From Nostoc sp. MG11 (GTDB lineage Bacteria > Cyanobacteriota > Cyanobacteriia > Cyanobacteriales > Nostocaceae): a stretch of 64,000 nucleotides of DNA. The stretch spans positions 1 to 64,000 of the forward strand of contig NZ_JACXXN010000008.1 of the NCBI RefSeq assembly GCF_014904695.1. The letters are read 5' to 3'. Shown here one piece after another: positions 29,774 through 38,517 of the stretch. A program made the position numbers and the translations under genes. Positions within the stretch are counted from its first letter, which is position 1. Every line of letters begins with the position of its first letter. Under the pieces are notes generated by a model, which ran no database searches, had not been told where the DNA came from, and saw only the letters and a program-made list of their open reading frames with translations.

Positions 29774-29913
29774 GGGCGTGTTTTCAAACTATTCGTTTAG
29801 CCTCCTGACTTTTTAGATCCTCCTAAATCCCCCTTAAAAAGGGGGACTTTGATAAGCTTTTGCCCCCCTTAAAAAGGGGGGTTGGGGGGATCTAAGACTT
29901 TGAAAACACGTTC
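29774..29913. mobile_element. 140-bp MITE-like element with TA flanks
   Basis: Terminal inverted repeats GGGCGTGTTTTCAAA (29774-29788) and TTTGAAAACACGTTC (29899-29913) agree at 13 of 15 positions, and TA flanks both ends. The inside holds two G/C-block hairpins (CCCCCTTAAAAAGGGGG and a similar one with six-base blocks). It has no coding capacity. It lies between the 21-bp repeats and the cupin gene. Confidence 0.7.
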
Positions 29914-29953
29914 TAGCTTACGGCGTAACATACCCTACTAATTTCAAATATCT

Positions 29954-30409
29954 TCAACAAGGCATCAAAGCATCTAATCTCCCCAGCACCGCCATATCTT
30001 CCGCATCTAACTCCACTGGTGTCCCACTGCGAATTAATTCCGAAAAATCTTCATTAGGAACCATCACAGTTAGCGTATACAAACGATTGGAACCTGTATT
30101 TCTAATTAAATGAGTACCAGTGGGAGGCACTAACAAACTATCTCCCGTTTTGATTTGGGCAATCTTGCCGTCACACATAGCTATTCCTTCCCCTTTGAGG
30201 ACAAAAAACATTTCCACCGCCCATTGATGACGATTTGGCGGTGTTTGTCCACCAACATCAAAAATTTCTATACAGCAAGTCAAGGAAGTATTAGCGTTTG
30301 TCGAATCGAAGATAATTGCTAAGCGATTAGAGTCGTGAGGACTGATGCGGTATACTTGGTAATCTTTGGGAGATTTGATAACAGGAATTACACAACGAGT
30401 AGAGTGCAT
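29954..30409 (-). CDS. cupin-domain protein
   Basis: This 151-residue single cupin has the first motif RHQWAVEMFFVLKGEGIAM (a His and a Glu as likely metal ligands) and the second motif around GTHLIRNTGSNRLYTL. It follows the isochorismatase-like gene directly: that gene's TAA ends at 30410 and the ATG is the next base, with GGAGAT upstream inside the previous gene, so the two are translationally coupled. Cupins next to such hydrolases often act on small acids or amides, but the substrate here is not evident. Confidence 0.8.
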   Translation of the reverse strand: MHSTRCVIPVIKSPKDYQVYRISPHDSNRLAIIFDSTNANTSLTCCIEIFDVGGQTPPNRHQWAVEMFFVLKGEGIAMCDGKIAQIKTGDSLLVPPTGTHLIRNTGSNRLYTLTVMVPNEDFSELIRSGTPVELDAEDMAVLGRLDALMPC

Positions 30410-31204
30410 TTATTTATCTCCTCCTGTTGATTCAGGATTATTCAGAGCTGTTAATATTGCTTGTGAATCAGTGACAAAACCAAAGCATTGTTTCACGTTA
30501 TATAGTGTCGCCAGCCAACAATATTCGGGAGAAGTTGTAGCTGTGCAGTCTTTAACTAAAACGCAATCATATCCTAAGAAGTTGGCGTCACATAGCGTAG
30601 TAAGCACACATTGGTCAGCATTGACACCAGCAAAAAATAGTGTCGTTTTTCCTAGGTTTCGCAGAATACTATCTAAAGGAGTATCCCAAAAGCCACTCAT
30701 GCGGTATTTATCCACACGAATATCTTCCGGTAGCTGTTCTAGTTCGTCTACAACCGCCGCCGCCCAACTACCTGCCAAAAGTACCCTAGCACCATTACTA
30801 GGTAGCGGATCGCCCAATCCCACACCGTGACCTGTGGGGTTGTAGACGTGACGGGAGGCGGCACTGATATTGAGTAAGTCGGGACGATTTCCCCAATTGA
30901 CCCAAATTACGGGGACACCAGCGTCACGCACCTCAGGAAGTAAGCTGTTTAAAGCATCGATGGGCTTTCGCGCCGGAGTTACATCCACGCCGATATGCGC
31001 TAACCAACCATCAGGGTGACAGAAGTCATTTTGCATATCGATGACAAGAATGGCAGCTTTTGCCAAATCTAGGCGCAAGGTTTTAGTTTCTGTTGATAAG
31101 ATAACGGGTTGTGGGGTCTTGTGAGGACGAGTAATATCTGCGATCGCATGATTCACAGTCCAAGCATTTGGTGCAACTCCCAATGTCCGAAAAGCCATAT
31201 TCAT
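30410..31204 (-). CDS. isochorismatase-like cysteine hydrolase
   Basis: The protein has about 264 residues from the ATG at 31204 (MNMAFRTLGV); the frame is open to 31264. The catalytic triad of the family is visible: Asp in ILVIDMQNDFCHPDGW, Lys in IRVDKYRMSGFWDTPLDS and Cys in FAGVNADQCVLTT. Family members hydrolyse isochorismate, ureidoacrylate, biuret, N-carbamoyl compounds or nicotinamide. With the coupled cupin downstream and a divergent amidohydrolase 82 bp away, an amide or carbamoyl substrate in nitrogen salvage is a fair inference. The enzyme is cytoplasmic. Confidence 0.82.
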   Translation of the reverse strand: MNMAFRTLGVAPNAWTVNHAIADITRPHKTPQPVILSTETKTLRLDLAKAAILVIDMQNDFCHPDGWLAHIGVDVTPARKPIDALNSLLPEVRDAGVPVIWVNWGNRPDLLNISAASRHVYNPTGHGVGLGDPLPSNGARVLLAGSWAAAVVDELEQLPEDIRVDKYRMSGFWDTPLDSILRNLGKTTLFFAGVNADQCVLTTLCDANFLGYDCVLVKDCTATTSPEYCWLATLYNVKQCFGFVTDSQAILTALNNPESTGGDK

Positions 31205-31286
31205 AAAATTGCAACACCCAACACCTTTTTTATTTTGTAACTTGAAATTCTGTTGAGCGTTCAATTACTTAATCAAGGTTAAAATC

Positions 31287-32702
31287 GTGATCACCATCCA
31301 GAATGTTTTAATTGCCACCGATAACAGTTATGCAACCGTAGATTTACAGGTTGTGGACGGGAAGATTGCCGCTATTGCAGCCGATTTAGATGTTGTCGGT
31401 ACTGCCTTTGATGGTAACAATAAACTGTTGCTTCCTGGCTTCTTTAACGCTCACACCCACTCATCAGAGATGTGGCAACGCGGGATCATGTCAGCCTTGC
31501 CTTTAGAATTATGGCTGGCGGAACTGTATGATTTTGCACCTCTGGATTTAGAAAAGGTTTATCTCAGCGCCTTGGGAACTGCGGTGGAAACCCTACTTTC
31601 TGGCGGTACGAGTGTGGTAGATCATCTGGTGTTAATTCCAGGACAAGAGTTAGAAACCATCGCCACTGCAACTCGCGCTTACAGAGAAGTTGGGATTCGT
31701 GCCTTTATCGCCCCGCTAATTCAAGATGAATCTCTCACAGCAGGGATGCCATCTGGGGAATCAGCACAAACTCACGAGCCTTATTTTCGCTCAACTGTGG
31801 CCACACTGGAAATCATCGAAGAGGCGGTGAGACAATTTCATCGCCCGGATGAAGGTGTAAATATTTTAGTCGCACCAACAGGAATTCAGTTGTGTACTGA
31901 TGCTTTATTTGAGGGATGTATTGAGTTAAGCTCACGCTATAATCTTTGTCGTCACTCTCATTTACTGGAAACCAGAGCACAGGAAAAACTTGCCGAAGAA
32001 AAATACGGTTGTACTGCTGTTGAACATCTTAAAAGAATCGGGTACTTGAGCGATCGCACAACACTAGCTCATTGTGTCCACTTAAATGATGCTGATATTG
32101 CCATCCTTGCAGAAACTCAATCTACAGTCGTTCACAATCCTTTGAGTAATCTGCGTTTAGGCAGTGGCATCGCCCCAATTTTAAAATACCGCCAAGCTGG
32201 TGTAAACGTGACTTTTGGCTGTGATGGCGCTTCCAGCAATGATTCCCAAGACTTACTAGAAGCCATCAAAATTGGTTCCATCTTGCACAACGTTACAGAC
32301 TCAGATTATCAGCATTGGATTACACCCCGGCAAGCTGTAGAAATGGCATCCTTGGGAGGCGCGAAGGGATTGAATATAGCAGATAAACTCGGTTCCCTCA
32401 CTCCAGGCAAACAAGCCGATTTAGTACTTTATGACCTCACAAATTTATCTTTATTACCCCGTACAGATCCCATTGGTTTATTAGTTTTAGGGCGTCCTAC
32501 TAATGTTGTGAATAGTGCTTGGGTCAATGGCAAGCAAGTTATTGCTGATGGGAAATTGACAACAATTAACGTTGATGAATTGCGGCAAGAACTATTTAAC
32601 CGCAGTCAATGGGAAACCAAGCGCAAATCTCAAACCGTGGCACAAATTGAAGCACATTATCGCACAGTCATGGGGTTGCGAAACACAAAGAAACACGGTT
32701 GA
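31287..32702 (+). CDS. amidohydrolase (TRZ/ATZ, cytosine-deaminase-like)
   Basis: This 471-residue protein begins at GTG and has the metal-dependent amidohydrolase ligands: HxH in LPGFFNAHTHSSEMWQRG, His in CRHSHLLETRAQEK, His in TTLAHCVHLND and Asp in VTFGCDGASSNDSQD. The closest remembered relatives are chlorohydrolase/deaminase enzymes (TrzA/AtzA, guanine and S-adenosylhomocysteine deaminases), which remove ammonia or chloride from a heterocycle. It is divergent from the isochorismatase/cupin pair. Residues 240-270 (EHLKRIGYLSDRTT) recur as decayed DNA copies at 32975-33065 and 33819-33910. Confidence 0.85.
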   Translation: MITIQNVLIATDNSYATVDLQVVDGKIAAIAADLDVVGTAFDGNNKLLLPGFFNAHTHSSEMWQRGIMSALPLELWLAELYDFAPLDLEKVYLSALGTAVETLLSGGTSVVDHLVLIPGQELETIATATRAYREVGIRAFIAPLIQDESLTAGMPSGESAQTHEPYFRSTVATLEIIEEAVRQFHRPDEGVNILVAPTGIQLCTDALFEGCIELSSRYNLCRHSHLLETRAQEKLAEEKYGCTAVEHLKRIGYLSDRTTLAHCVHLNDADIAILAETQSTVVHNPLSNLRLGSGIAPILKYRQAGVNVTFGCDGASSNDSQDLLEAIKIGSILHNVTDSDYQHWITPRQAVEMASLGGAKGLNIADKLGSLTPGKQADLVLYDLTNLSLLPRTDPIGLLVLGRPTNVVNSAWVNGKQVIADGKLTTINVDELRQELFNRSQWETKRKSQTVAQIEAHYRTVMGLRNTKKHG

Positions 32703-32737
32703 ATCCCCTCATGCCGTGTTATTCCTCTATTTGATAT

Positions 32738-32903
32738 GTTGACCGCACTTTTGCAGTAAAGTGTGCAAAAAAGATTATTACACGTAATTTTCACGCTAAA
32801 AGATGCAAACATCAACTTATTAGACTGCAACAGTTTATTCAACCGCACTTTCGCGGTCTATCTAGCACTCGAAAAAATGCATTTTCTACCGCATAAATGC
32901 GGT
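32738..32903. repeat. cluster of short hairpins
   Basis: Three related palindromes share the word ACCGC: a degenerate one near 32738, ACCGC/GCGGT around ACTTTC at 32842-32857, and ACCGCAT/ATGCGGT around AA at 32888-32903. They fill the gap between the amidohydrolase stop and its first fragment copy. No gene is seen between 32703 and 32974. Confidence 0.5.
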
Positions 32904-32974
32904 CTAGTTACACATATTATGTGATTAGATTACACTGTTGGAGAAGACGAACACAAGCTCTCTGTGTCAAGGTT

Positions 32975-33065
32975 GCTAGCCACCGCTCAACTGAACCGTT
33001 GTAATGCCGTTGAACATCTGGAAATAATAGGTTATTTAAGCGATCGCACTTCTGTTAAGCTCATC
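32975..33065 (+). pseudogene. amidohydrolase fragment, copy 1
   Basis: The plus strand reads LATAQLNRCNAVEHLEIIGY and LSDRTSVK, matching EEKYGCTAVEHLKRIGYLSD of the amidohydrolase upstream (DNA source about 32000-32065). Only this small part remains and it diverges afterwards. It lies upstream of the antitoxin gene. Confidence 0.65.
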
Positions 33066-33137
33066 TATGGGTCTTCAAAGAATGCATCTCCAACTGCACA
33101 TCTTGAGGCAGTGTAGGATGATGGATAGGAGGACACA

Positions 33138-33365
33138 ATGAACATATCTATCATCGACGAGCTAATCCAGCAACTAAAAGGGATGCCGCAACACTTGCAA
33201 TGGCAAGTACTCGAATTTGCTCGAATACTAGTGAAATCTCAAGTTCGAGGTACTCCAGGACAACAATTACTACGTTTTGCAGGTTCAATACCACCCGATG
33301 ATCTCCAGTTAATGCGTAAGGCAATTGAGCAAGGTTGTGAGCAGGTTGATACCAATGAGTGGTAG
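33138..33365 (+). CDS. DUF2281-type antitoxin
   Basis: This 75-residue protein has an N-terminal helix MNISIIDELIQQLKGMPQHL and WQVLEFARIL, followed by a tail with FAGSIPPDDLQLMRKAIEQG, the toxin-binding end usual for these proteins. AGGAGG lies seven bases before the ATG. Its stop overlaps the downstream VapC-type gene by 11 bp (ATGAGTGGTAG), the standard coupling of a toxin-antitoxin pair. The toxin frame is interrupted, so the antitoxin may now be free of its partner. Confidence 0.78.
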   Translation: MNISIIDELIQQLKGMPQHLQWQVLEFARILVKSQVRGTPGQQLLRFAGSIPPDDLQLMRKAIEQGCEQVDTNEW

Positions 33366-33744
33366 ATACTTACTGGATACCAACATCATCATTGCTCTGT
33401 TTGCAGATGAAGCGGTAATCAAAAATAACCTTGCTCAAGCTGATGAGGTTTTTATTTCAAGTATTGCAATCGGGGAGTTATGTTATGGCGCAACAAAATC
33501 GGGACGACCTCAAGAGAATCTAGCAAGAGTTGATGAGTTAGTTGCTAACAGCACTGTGCTTGTGTGTGATGCCGAAACCGCTCATTAATATAGTGAGGTC
33601 AAAAACAAGCTAAGGCTCAGAGGGCGTCCATTGCCTGAGAATGATATTTGGATTGCAGCTCTGGCATTGCAGTATGAGTTGACCTTAGTAACACGCGATG
33701 CCCATTTCCAGGAAGTTGAGAATTTGCAAATAGTAGCTTGGTGA
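33355..33744 (+). pseudogene. vapC: VapC-type PIN toxin with an internal stop
   Basis: From the ATG at 33355 the frame gives MSGRYLLDTNIIIALFADEA (first PIN Asp in LLDTN), ISSIAIGELCYGATKSGRP and CDAETAH, then TAA at 33586-33588. Past the stop the same frame gives YSEVKNKLRLRGRPLPENDI, WIAALALQYELTLVTRDAHF and ends VENLQIVAW, a complete PIN ribonuclease C terminus with the NDIWIAA and TRDxHF acidic motifs. A single C-to-T change in a CAA codon would explain the stop. Without readthrough the last acidic residues are lost and the toxin is inactive. Confidence 0.85.
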
Positions 33745-33818
33745 GTACTGTTGCCTAACAACCGTGTTGCAGTGGTTAACGGTAAAAACGAAATTGCTTA
33801 CCGCTGCTGACCTTTAAC

Positions 33819-33910
33819 GGTTGCACTGCCGTTGAACATCTTATAAAGAATCGGATACTTGAGCGATCGCACAACACTAGCAGATTGTGTCTAGTTGAAT
33901 GATGCTGAGG
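33819..33910 (+). pseudogene. amidohydrolase fragment, copy 2
   Basis: About 92 bp matches 32007-32100 inside the amidohydrolase at roughly 87 percent by eye. It spans the segment that encodes GCTAVEHLKRIGYLSDRTT and AHCVHLND, but indels destroy the frame. It lies just downstream of the toxin gene, so the two fragment copies flank the toxin-antitoxin pair. Confidence 0.8.
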
Positions 33911-33928
33911 TTTATTAATTTTACCAAG

Positions 33929-34117
33929 AAAGGCAGAGGGCAGGAGGCAGAAGGCAGAAGGGAATTTTGATTCCTGCCCTCTGCCCACGACTGAAAGGAG
34001 TAAGGGTATAAAGCCCCCACTGAACTCTCGTTCAGTGGCCCCAAGTCAGGAGGGGTCGGAATCCCTTTCTGACTTGTTCCTTCTGCCCTCTGCCCTTTGC
34101 CTTCTGCCTTCTTCAAA
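33929..34117. repeat. inverted GGCAGAAGG-rich repeats enclosing a structured core
   Basis: A purine-rich arm (about 33929-33962, with GGCAGAGGGCAGGAGGCAG) and a complementary pyrimidine-rich arm (about 34079-34113) enclose about 115 bp. In that core CACTGAAC/GTTCAGTG forms a perfect hairpin with a TCTC loop (34018-34037), and AAGTCAG/CTGACTT (34043-34075) forms a second. It could be a remnant of an insertion-sequence end or a structured RNA. No protein gene is visible from 33911 to 34219. Confidence 0.5.
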
Positions 34118-34219
34118 CTCTGTTGTAAAACACAAATAAACGCAGAGTTAGATAATAATTACTCCTCTATGAGAAAGTTAAATCAATAAATTTCATTTCC
34201 TTAAATTAGGAAGAAAAAC

Positions 34220-35944
34220 ATGAGCTATCGGATCAAACGACAAGACTATGCGGCAATGTTCGGCCCGACTGTTGGCGATCGCATCCGCCTTGCTGATACA
34301 GAATTATTTATTGAAGTTGAAAGAGACTACACTACTTATGGCGAAGAGGTAAAATTCGGCGGCGGTAAGGTGATCCGAGATGGTATGGGACAATCTCCCA
34401 TCATTAATGGTGACGATAAAGATAACGCTGTAGATACGGTAATCACCAACGCCTTGATTCTCGACTGGTGGGGCATCGTTAAAGCTGATATCGGCATTAA
34501 AGGCGGGAAAATTTTTAAAATCGGGAAAGCAGGCAATCCCAATATTCAAGACAACGTTGATATTATCATCGGCCCAGGCACAGAGATTATAGCCGGAGAA
34601 GGCAGAATCGTCACAGCCGGAGCCATTGACACCCACATTCACTTTATTTGTCCCCAGCAAATCGAAACCGCGATCGCCTCTGGAACTACAACCATGATTG
34701 GCGGTGGTACAGGTCCGGCGGCTGGTACTACCGCCACCACTTGCACCCCTGGCCCTTGGCACATTCACCGGATGTTACAAGCGGCTGATGCTTTTCCTGT
34801 AAACATCGGTTTCTTGGGTAAAGGTAATAGTAGTGTACGTGATGGTTTAGTCCAACAAGTTGCGGCTGGAGTCATCGGTTTGAAGCTGCATGAAGACTGG
34901 GGAACTACGCCAGAGGCTATTCGTACCTGTCTTAGCGTTGCTGACGAATATGATGTACAAGTTGCTATTCACACTGACACGCTTAACGAAGCAGGATTTG
35001 TGGAAAAAACAGTTGCAGCTTTTGAAGAACGTGTGATTCACACTTTCCACACCGAGGGTGCAGGTGGTGGACATGCGCCTGATATTTTGAAAGTCTGCCA
35101 ATATGATTATGTTTTACCCGCTTCTACGAATCCCACTCGCCCCTACACCATCAATACCTTAGCTGAACACAAGGATATGTTGATGGTGTGCCATCACCTT
35201 GATCCCAATATTGAGGAAGATGTCAAATTTGCCGATTCTAGAATTCGCCCACAAACGATCGCAGCTGAGGATATTTTGCACGATCTAGGCGTAATTAGCA
35301 TTATGGCTTCCGATTCCCAAGCAATGGGCAGAGTCGGGGAAGTCATTCTGCGGACTTGGCAAACTGCTCATAAGATGAAAGTCCAGAGAGGGCCGTTATC
35401 TCCTGAGAAAAGTTCCTCAAACAATGATAACTTTAGGTCTAAGCGCTATATTGCAAAATACACGATTAATCCTGCGATCGCTCATGGAATTGCTGATTAC
35501 GTCGGTTCCATTGAAGAAGGGAAATTAGCTGATTTGTGTTTATGGAAACCTGCCTTTTTTGGCGTAAAACCAGAGCTTGTTATTAAAGGAGGAATGATTG
35601 TTTGGGCGCAAATGGGTGACCCTAATGCCAGTATTCCCACCCCCGAACCCGTTTATATGCGTCCAATGTTTGGCGCTTTTAGCGGAGCAATTGGCGCTAC
35701 CTCTATTACATTTCTTTCTCAAGAAGCTTTAAATAAAGGTATACCTGAACAGCTTGGCTTAACCACTCGAACCGAAGCTGTTTCCCATACCCGTGACGTG
35801 AGGAAAAAGGATTTGAAACACAACGATGCTACACCACACATTGAAGTTAATCCCGAAACCTACGAAGTCAGAGCCGATGGGGAATTGTTAACTTGTGAAC
35901 CTGCTTCTAATTTACCTATGACCCAGCGCTACTTCTTGTTTTAA
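34220..35944 (+). CDS. ureC: urease alpha subunit (UreC)
   Basis: This 574-residue protein is full length for a urease alpha chain, which splits urea into ammonia and carbamate at a bi-nickel site. The ligands are all present: His139 and His141 (DTHIHF), the carbamylated Lys222 (GLKLHEDWG), His251 ([12 protein letters not shown]), His277 ([13 protein letters not shown]) and Asp365 (MASDSQAMG), plus the flap His325 (MVCHHLDP). GGAAGA lies before the ATG. Neither ureA nor ureB, nor any accessory gene (ureD, E, F, G), lies on either side; upstream is repeat DNA and downstream an SDR. The partner subunits must be elsewhere. Confidence 0.95.
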   Translation: MSYRIKRQDYAAMFGPTVGDRIRLADTELFIEVERDYTTYGEEVKFGGGKVIRDGMGQSPIINGDDKDNAVDTVITNALILDWWGIVKADIGIKGGKIFKIGKAGNPNIQDNVDIIIGPGTEIIAGEGRIVTAGAIDTHIHFICPQQIETAIASGTTTMIGGGTGPAAGTTATTCTPGPWHIHRMLQAADAFPVNIGFLGKGNSSVRDGLVQQVAAGVIGLKLHEDWGTTPEAIRTCLSVADEYDVQVAIHTDTLNEAGFVEKTVAAFEERVIHTFHTEGAGGGHAPDILKVCQYDYVLPASTNPTRPYTINTLAEHKDMLMVCHHLDPNIEEDVKFADSRIRPQTIAAEDILHDLGVISIMASDSQAMGRVGEVILRTWQTAHKMKVQRGPLSPEKSSSNNDNFRSKRYIAKYTINPAIAHGIADYVGSIEEGKLADLCLWKPAFFGVKPELVIKGGMIVWAQMGDPNASIPTPEPVYMRPMFGAFSGAIGATSITFLSQEALNKGIPEQLGLTTRTEAVSHTRDVRKKDLKHNDATPHIEVNPETYEVRADGELLTCEPASNLPMTQRYFLF

Positions 35945-36000
35945 TTGATTTGTTAGTAGTGAAATAATTCTGTCTAAATAACCAAAAATCCAAAATCAAT

Positions 36001-36675
36001 ATGACAAGTGCATCTTACATTTTTCTGGCTGGAGCAAGTCGCGGCGTTGGTAGAGAAATTGCCACATATTTAACAGCACAATCGCTAAAAGTAAAAGCAC
36101 TTCTGAGAACAGAAGCTAGTGCTGCTGAACTTGAAGCAATAGGTATTCAGGTAGTTTTGGGAGATGCCTTGAATGTTGGTGATGTAGAACGTGCAATACT
36201 GACAGAACCTATCCACGCGGTTATTAGTACACTTGGCGGCTTACCTACAGACGCTCAAAGACCAGATTACTTTGGTAATAAAAATCTAATCGATGCAGCT
36301 CTCAAAGCTGGAGCGAAAAAATTTATTCTTGTATCTTCAATTGGTACTGGTAATAGTGCCGTTGCTGTGCCTCCCCAAGTTTTGCAAACATTGGGGCCTG
36401 TTTTAGCCGAGAAAGACAAAGCTGAACAATATTTAATTGCGAGTGGACTAACCTACACAATCATTCGTCCTGGCGGACTAAAATCTGATCCAGCAACGGG
36501 TAATGGCATTTTAAGTGAAGATCCACGCATTATTGGTACTATTAATCGTGCAGATGTCGCGCAGTTAGTTTGCCGATGTTTAAATTCTGATCGTGCTAAC
36601 AATAAAGTTTTGTCAGCAGTGGATCGAAATATGCTATTTGGGCAATCAGAGCTTCCAGAATTTAATTTGGATTAA
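36001..36675 (+). CDS. NAD(P)-binding SDR, atypical NmrA-like
   Basis: This 224-residue Rossmann protein has an N-terminal GASRGVGREIA nucleotide site, a GDALNVGDVERAI segment and FILVSSIGTGNS, with TYTIIRPGGLKSDPATGNG near the C-terminal half. This is the atypical SDR pattern (YbjT/NmrA or HCF173-like), often lacking a full catalytic Tyr-x3-Lys. Such proteins act as redox sensors or assembly factors. It follows ureC by 56 bp and may be co-transcribed with it, though no functional link is evident. Confidence 0.75.
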   Translation: MTSASYIFLAGASRGVGREIATYLTAQSLKVKALLRTEASAAELEAIGIQVVLGDALNVGDVERAILTEPIHAVISTLGGLPTDAQRPDYFGNKNLIDAALKAGAKKFILVSSIGTGNSAVAVPPQVLQTLGPVLAEKDKAEQYLIASGLTYTIIRPGGLKSDPATGNGILSEDPRIIGTINRADVAQLVCRCLNSDRANNKVLSAVDRNMLFGQSELPEFNLD

Positions 36676-36690
36676 TTAGATAAGAGTACA

Positions 36691-36804
36691 GAACTTACGC
36701 ACTCAGATCCCCCAACCCCCTTAGAAAGGGGGCTTTAGACGTTCCCCCCCCTTTTTAAGGGGGGTTAGGGGGGATCAGGGTTTCAGGCTTCAGTGCGTAA
36801 GTCC
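36691..36804. mobile_element. 114-bp MITE-like element
   Basis: Ends GAACTTACGCACT (36691-36703) and AGTGCGTAAGTCC (36792-36804) are inverted repeats at 12 of 13 positions. Inside are G/C-block hairpins (CCCCCTTAGAAAGGGGG and CCCCCCTTTTTAAGGGGGG). The ACTTACGCA end is a frequent dispersed-repeat end in Nostoc-type genomes. It contains no gene. Confidence 0.7.
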
Positions 36805-36812
36805 TAGAGTAG

Positions 36813-36832
36813 AGACGCGATTGATCGCGTCT
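36813..36832. repeat. short perfect palindrome
   Basis: AGACGCGA and TCGCGTCT pair around TTGA. It belongs to the same dispersed hairpin type as the one at 26162. It adjoins the MITE and precedes the ccmP promoter region (36833-36984), where I see no other gene. Confidence 0.6.
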
Positions 36833-36984
36833 GTACAAAAGTCAAGAGTAGGACTGGCATTGTAATGACTACAAGCTTGCTGTAAGCTTGCGATCGCCAC
36901 ACGGCAAATTCAGATGGTAGTTTAACGTTACACTCATAGATTGCAATACATAACTTTATACCCTCATGACTGGAGAGCGACACC

Positions 36985-37623
36985 TTGGGAATAGAACTAC
37001 GCAGTTTCGTATTTCTCGACAGCCTGCAACCTCAACATGCAGCATATATAGGAACAGTAGCCCAAGGTTTTTTACCATTACCAGGAGATACATCGTTGTG
37101 GATTGAAATCTCTCCTGGCATCGAAATTAATAAAATTACTGATGTAGCCCTCAAATCTGCTTCTGTTCGTCCAGGAGTACAGGTAGTCGAACGCCTGTAT
37201 GGTCTATTAGAAGTTCATTCTGCCTCTCAAGGAGAAACGCGAGCTGCTGGTCAAGCGATTTTGGAGACATTAGGAGTTAGAAAAGAAGAGTGTTTAAAAC
37301 CGCGTGTGGTTTCCACCCAGATTATCCGCAACATTGATGCTTACCAAACACAACTCATCAATCGCACACGCCGGGGACAGCTATTATTAGCAGGACAAAC
37401 ACTATATGTATTAGAAGTTGAACCTGCTGCTTACGCCGCACTAGCTGCGAATGAAGCGGAGAAAGCAGCATCGATTAATATTCTTGAAGTTCAAGCTGTA
37501 GGCAGTTTTGGACGGCTTTACTTAGGTGGACAAGAACGGGATATTCTTGCAGGTGCGGCGGGAGCGTTAGCGGCGATTGAAAATGTAGCTGGACGGGTTG
37601 CTCAGAGTGGACGTCAGGAGTAA
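36985..37623 (+). CDS. ccmP: carboxysome shell protein CcmP (tandem BMC)
   Basis: The 212-residue protein starts at TTG (the only start in frame that gives MGIELRSF; GGAG lies 13 bases upstream). It carries two bacterial-microcompartment domains, about 1-100 ([40 protein letters not shown]) and 105-205 ([40 protein letters not shown]). This is the length and order of CcmP, which stacks as a double trimer with a gated pore in the beta-carboxysome shell. It is far from any other carboxysome gene here, as is usual for ccmP. Confidence 0.9.
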   Translation: MGIELRSFVFLDSLQPQHAAYIGTVAQGFLPLPGDTSLWIEISPGIEINKITDVALKSASVRPGVQVVERLYGLLEVHSASQGETRAAGQAILETLGVRKEECLKPRVVSTQIIRNIDAYQTQLINRTRRGQLLLAGQTLYVLEVEPAAYAALAANEAEKAASINILEVQAVGSFGRLYLGGQERDILAGAAGALAAIENVAGRVAQSGRQE

Positions 37624-37633
37624 AGGATAAAAA

Positions 37634-38440
37634 ATGGCAAATCGAGAGCATCTGGCTTTACTCAAAGCAGGTGCAGTCAAATGGATTGAGTGGAGACAGA
37701 AAAATCCCCAGATTGAACCAGACCTTAGTGCTGCAAACCTGCAAGGTAATAATCTTAGAGGTGCAAACCTCCAAGGGAGCAACTTGAACAGAGCAGATTT
37801 AGGTAATGCTTTACTTGTGCGAGCAAACCTCAGCTGTGCTGATCTCAGCAGCGCTAACCTCTACAAAGCAATCCTGATTGAAGCTAACCTGAGTGCAGCT
37901 AACTTCAGTATTGCTAACTTGAGCGGCGCTACACTTATACAGGCAGATCTCAGTCATGCCAATCTGATTGGAGCCGACTTGAGTGAGGCAAATCTAATAA
38001 AATCTGTGATTACTGATGCTAACTTGATTGGCACTGATTTGAGAGGCGCTAATTTAAGAGATGCTGATTTAGGCGCAGCAAAGCTTCATCGGACTAACCT
38101 CAGTTTTGCAAACCTAGTCACAGCTAACTTGATTGCGGCGAACTTGAGCGAAGCAAACCTTTACGAAGTTGAAGCAATGGGGGCCTACCTTTACAAAACT
38201 GATCTGTACAAAGCTAATCTGAGTAAAGCTCACTTCAGTGGTGCATATTTGTTACGAGCTAACCTGAGTGAGGCTAACTTGACCGATGCTAACTTAGCAT
38301 GGAGTAACCTCACCGGAGCTAACTTAGCAGGAGCTAACTTAGCAGGAGCGAACCTTAGAGGAGCGAACATCAGAGGAGCGAACCTTAGCGGCGTAAATCT
38401 TCAAAAGACAATTATGCCGGACTCTTCAAGGCACGATTAA
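37634..38440 (+). CDS. soluble pentapeptide-repeat protein
   Basis: This 268-residue protein has a short helical start (MANREHLALLKAGAVKWIEW) and about 43 pentapeptides of A(N/D)LSx type to near the C terminus (AGANLAGANLRGANIRGANL). No membrane helix is present, unlike the three pentapeptide proteins at 5-10 kb, so it is a distinct subfamily. The ATG follows the ccmP stop by 10 bp with AAGGA upstream, so it is probably in the ccmP transcript. Any carboxysome role is only a suggestion from position. Confidence 0.88.
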   Translation: MANREHLALLKAGAVKWIEWRQKNPQIEPDLSAANLQGNNLRGANLQGSNLNRADLGNALLVRANLSCADLSSANLYKAILIEANLSAANFSIANLSGATLIQADLSHANLIGADLSEANLIKSVITDANLIGTDLRGANLRDADLGAAKLHRTNLSFANLVTANLIAANLSEANLYEVEAMGAYLYKTDLYKANLSKAHFSGAYLLRANLSEANLTDANLAWSNLTGANLAGANLAGANLRGANIRGANLSGVNLQKTIMPDSSRHD

Positions 38441-38517
38441 TTAACCAGAACCCTTTCCAGGTGTAATGTATTTTTCTTAACATCTTAGTATCTTAGTGTC
38501 TTAGTGGTTAATTAAAC

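Noticed and set aside
33929-34117. IS200/IS605 end with TnpB guide RNA
   Set aside because: The hairpins would fit, but there is no tnpB frame and no family match that I can confirm.
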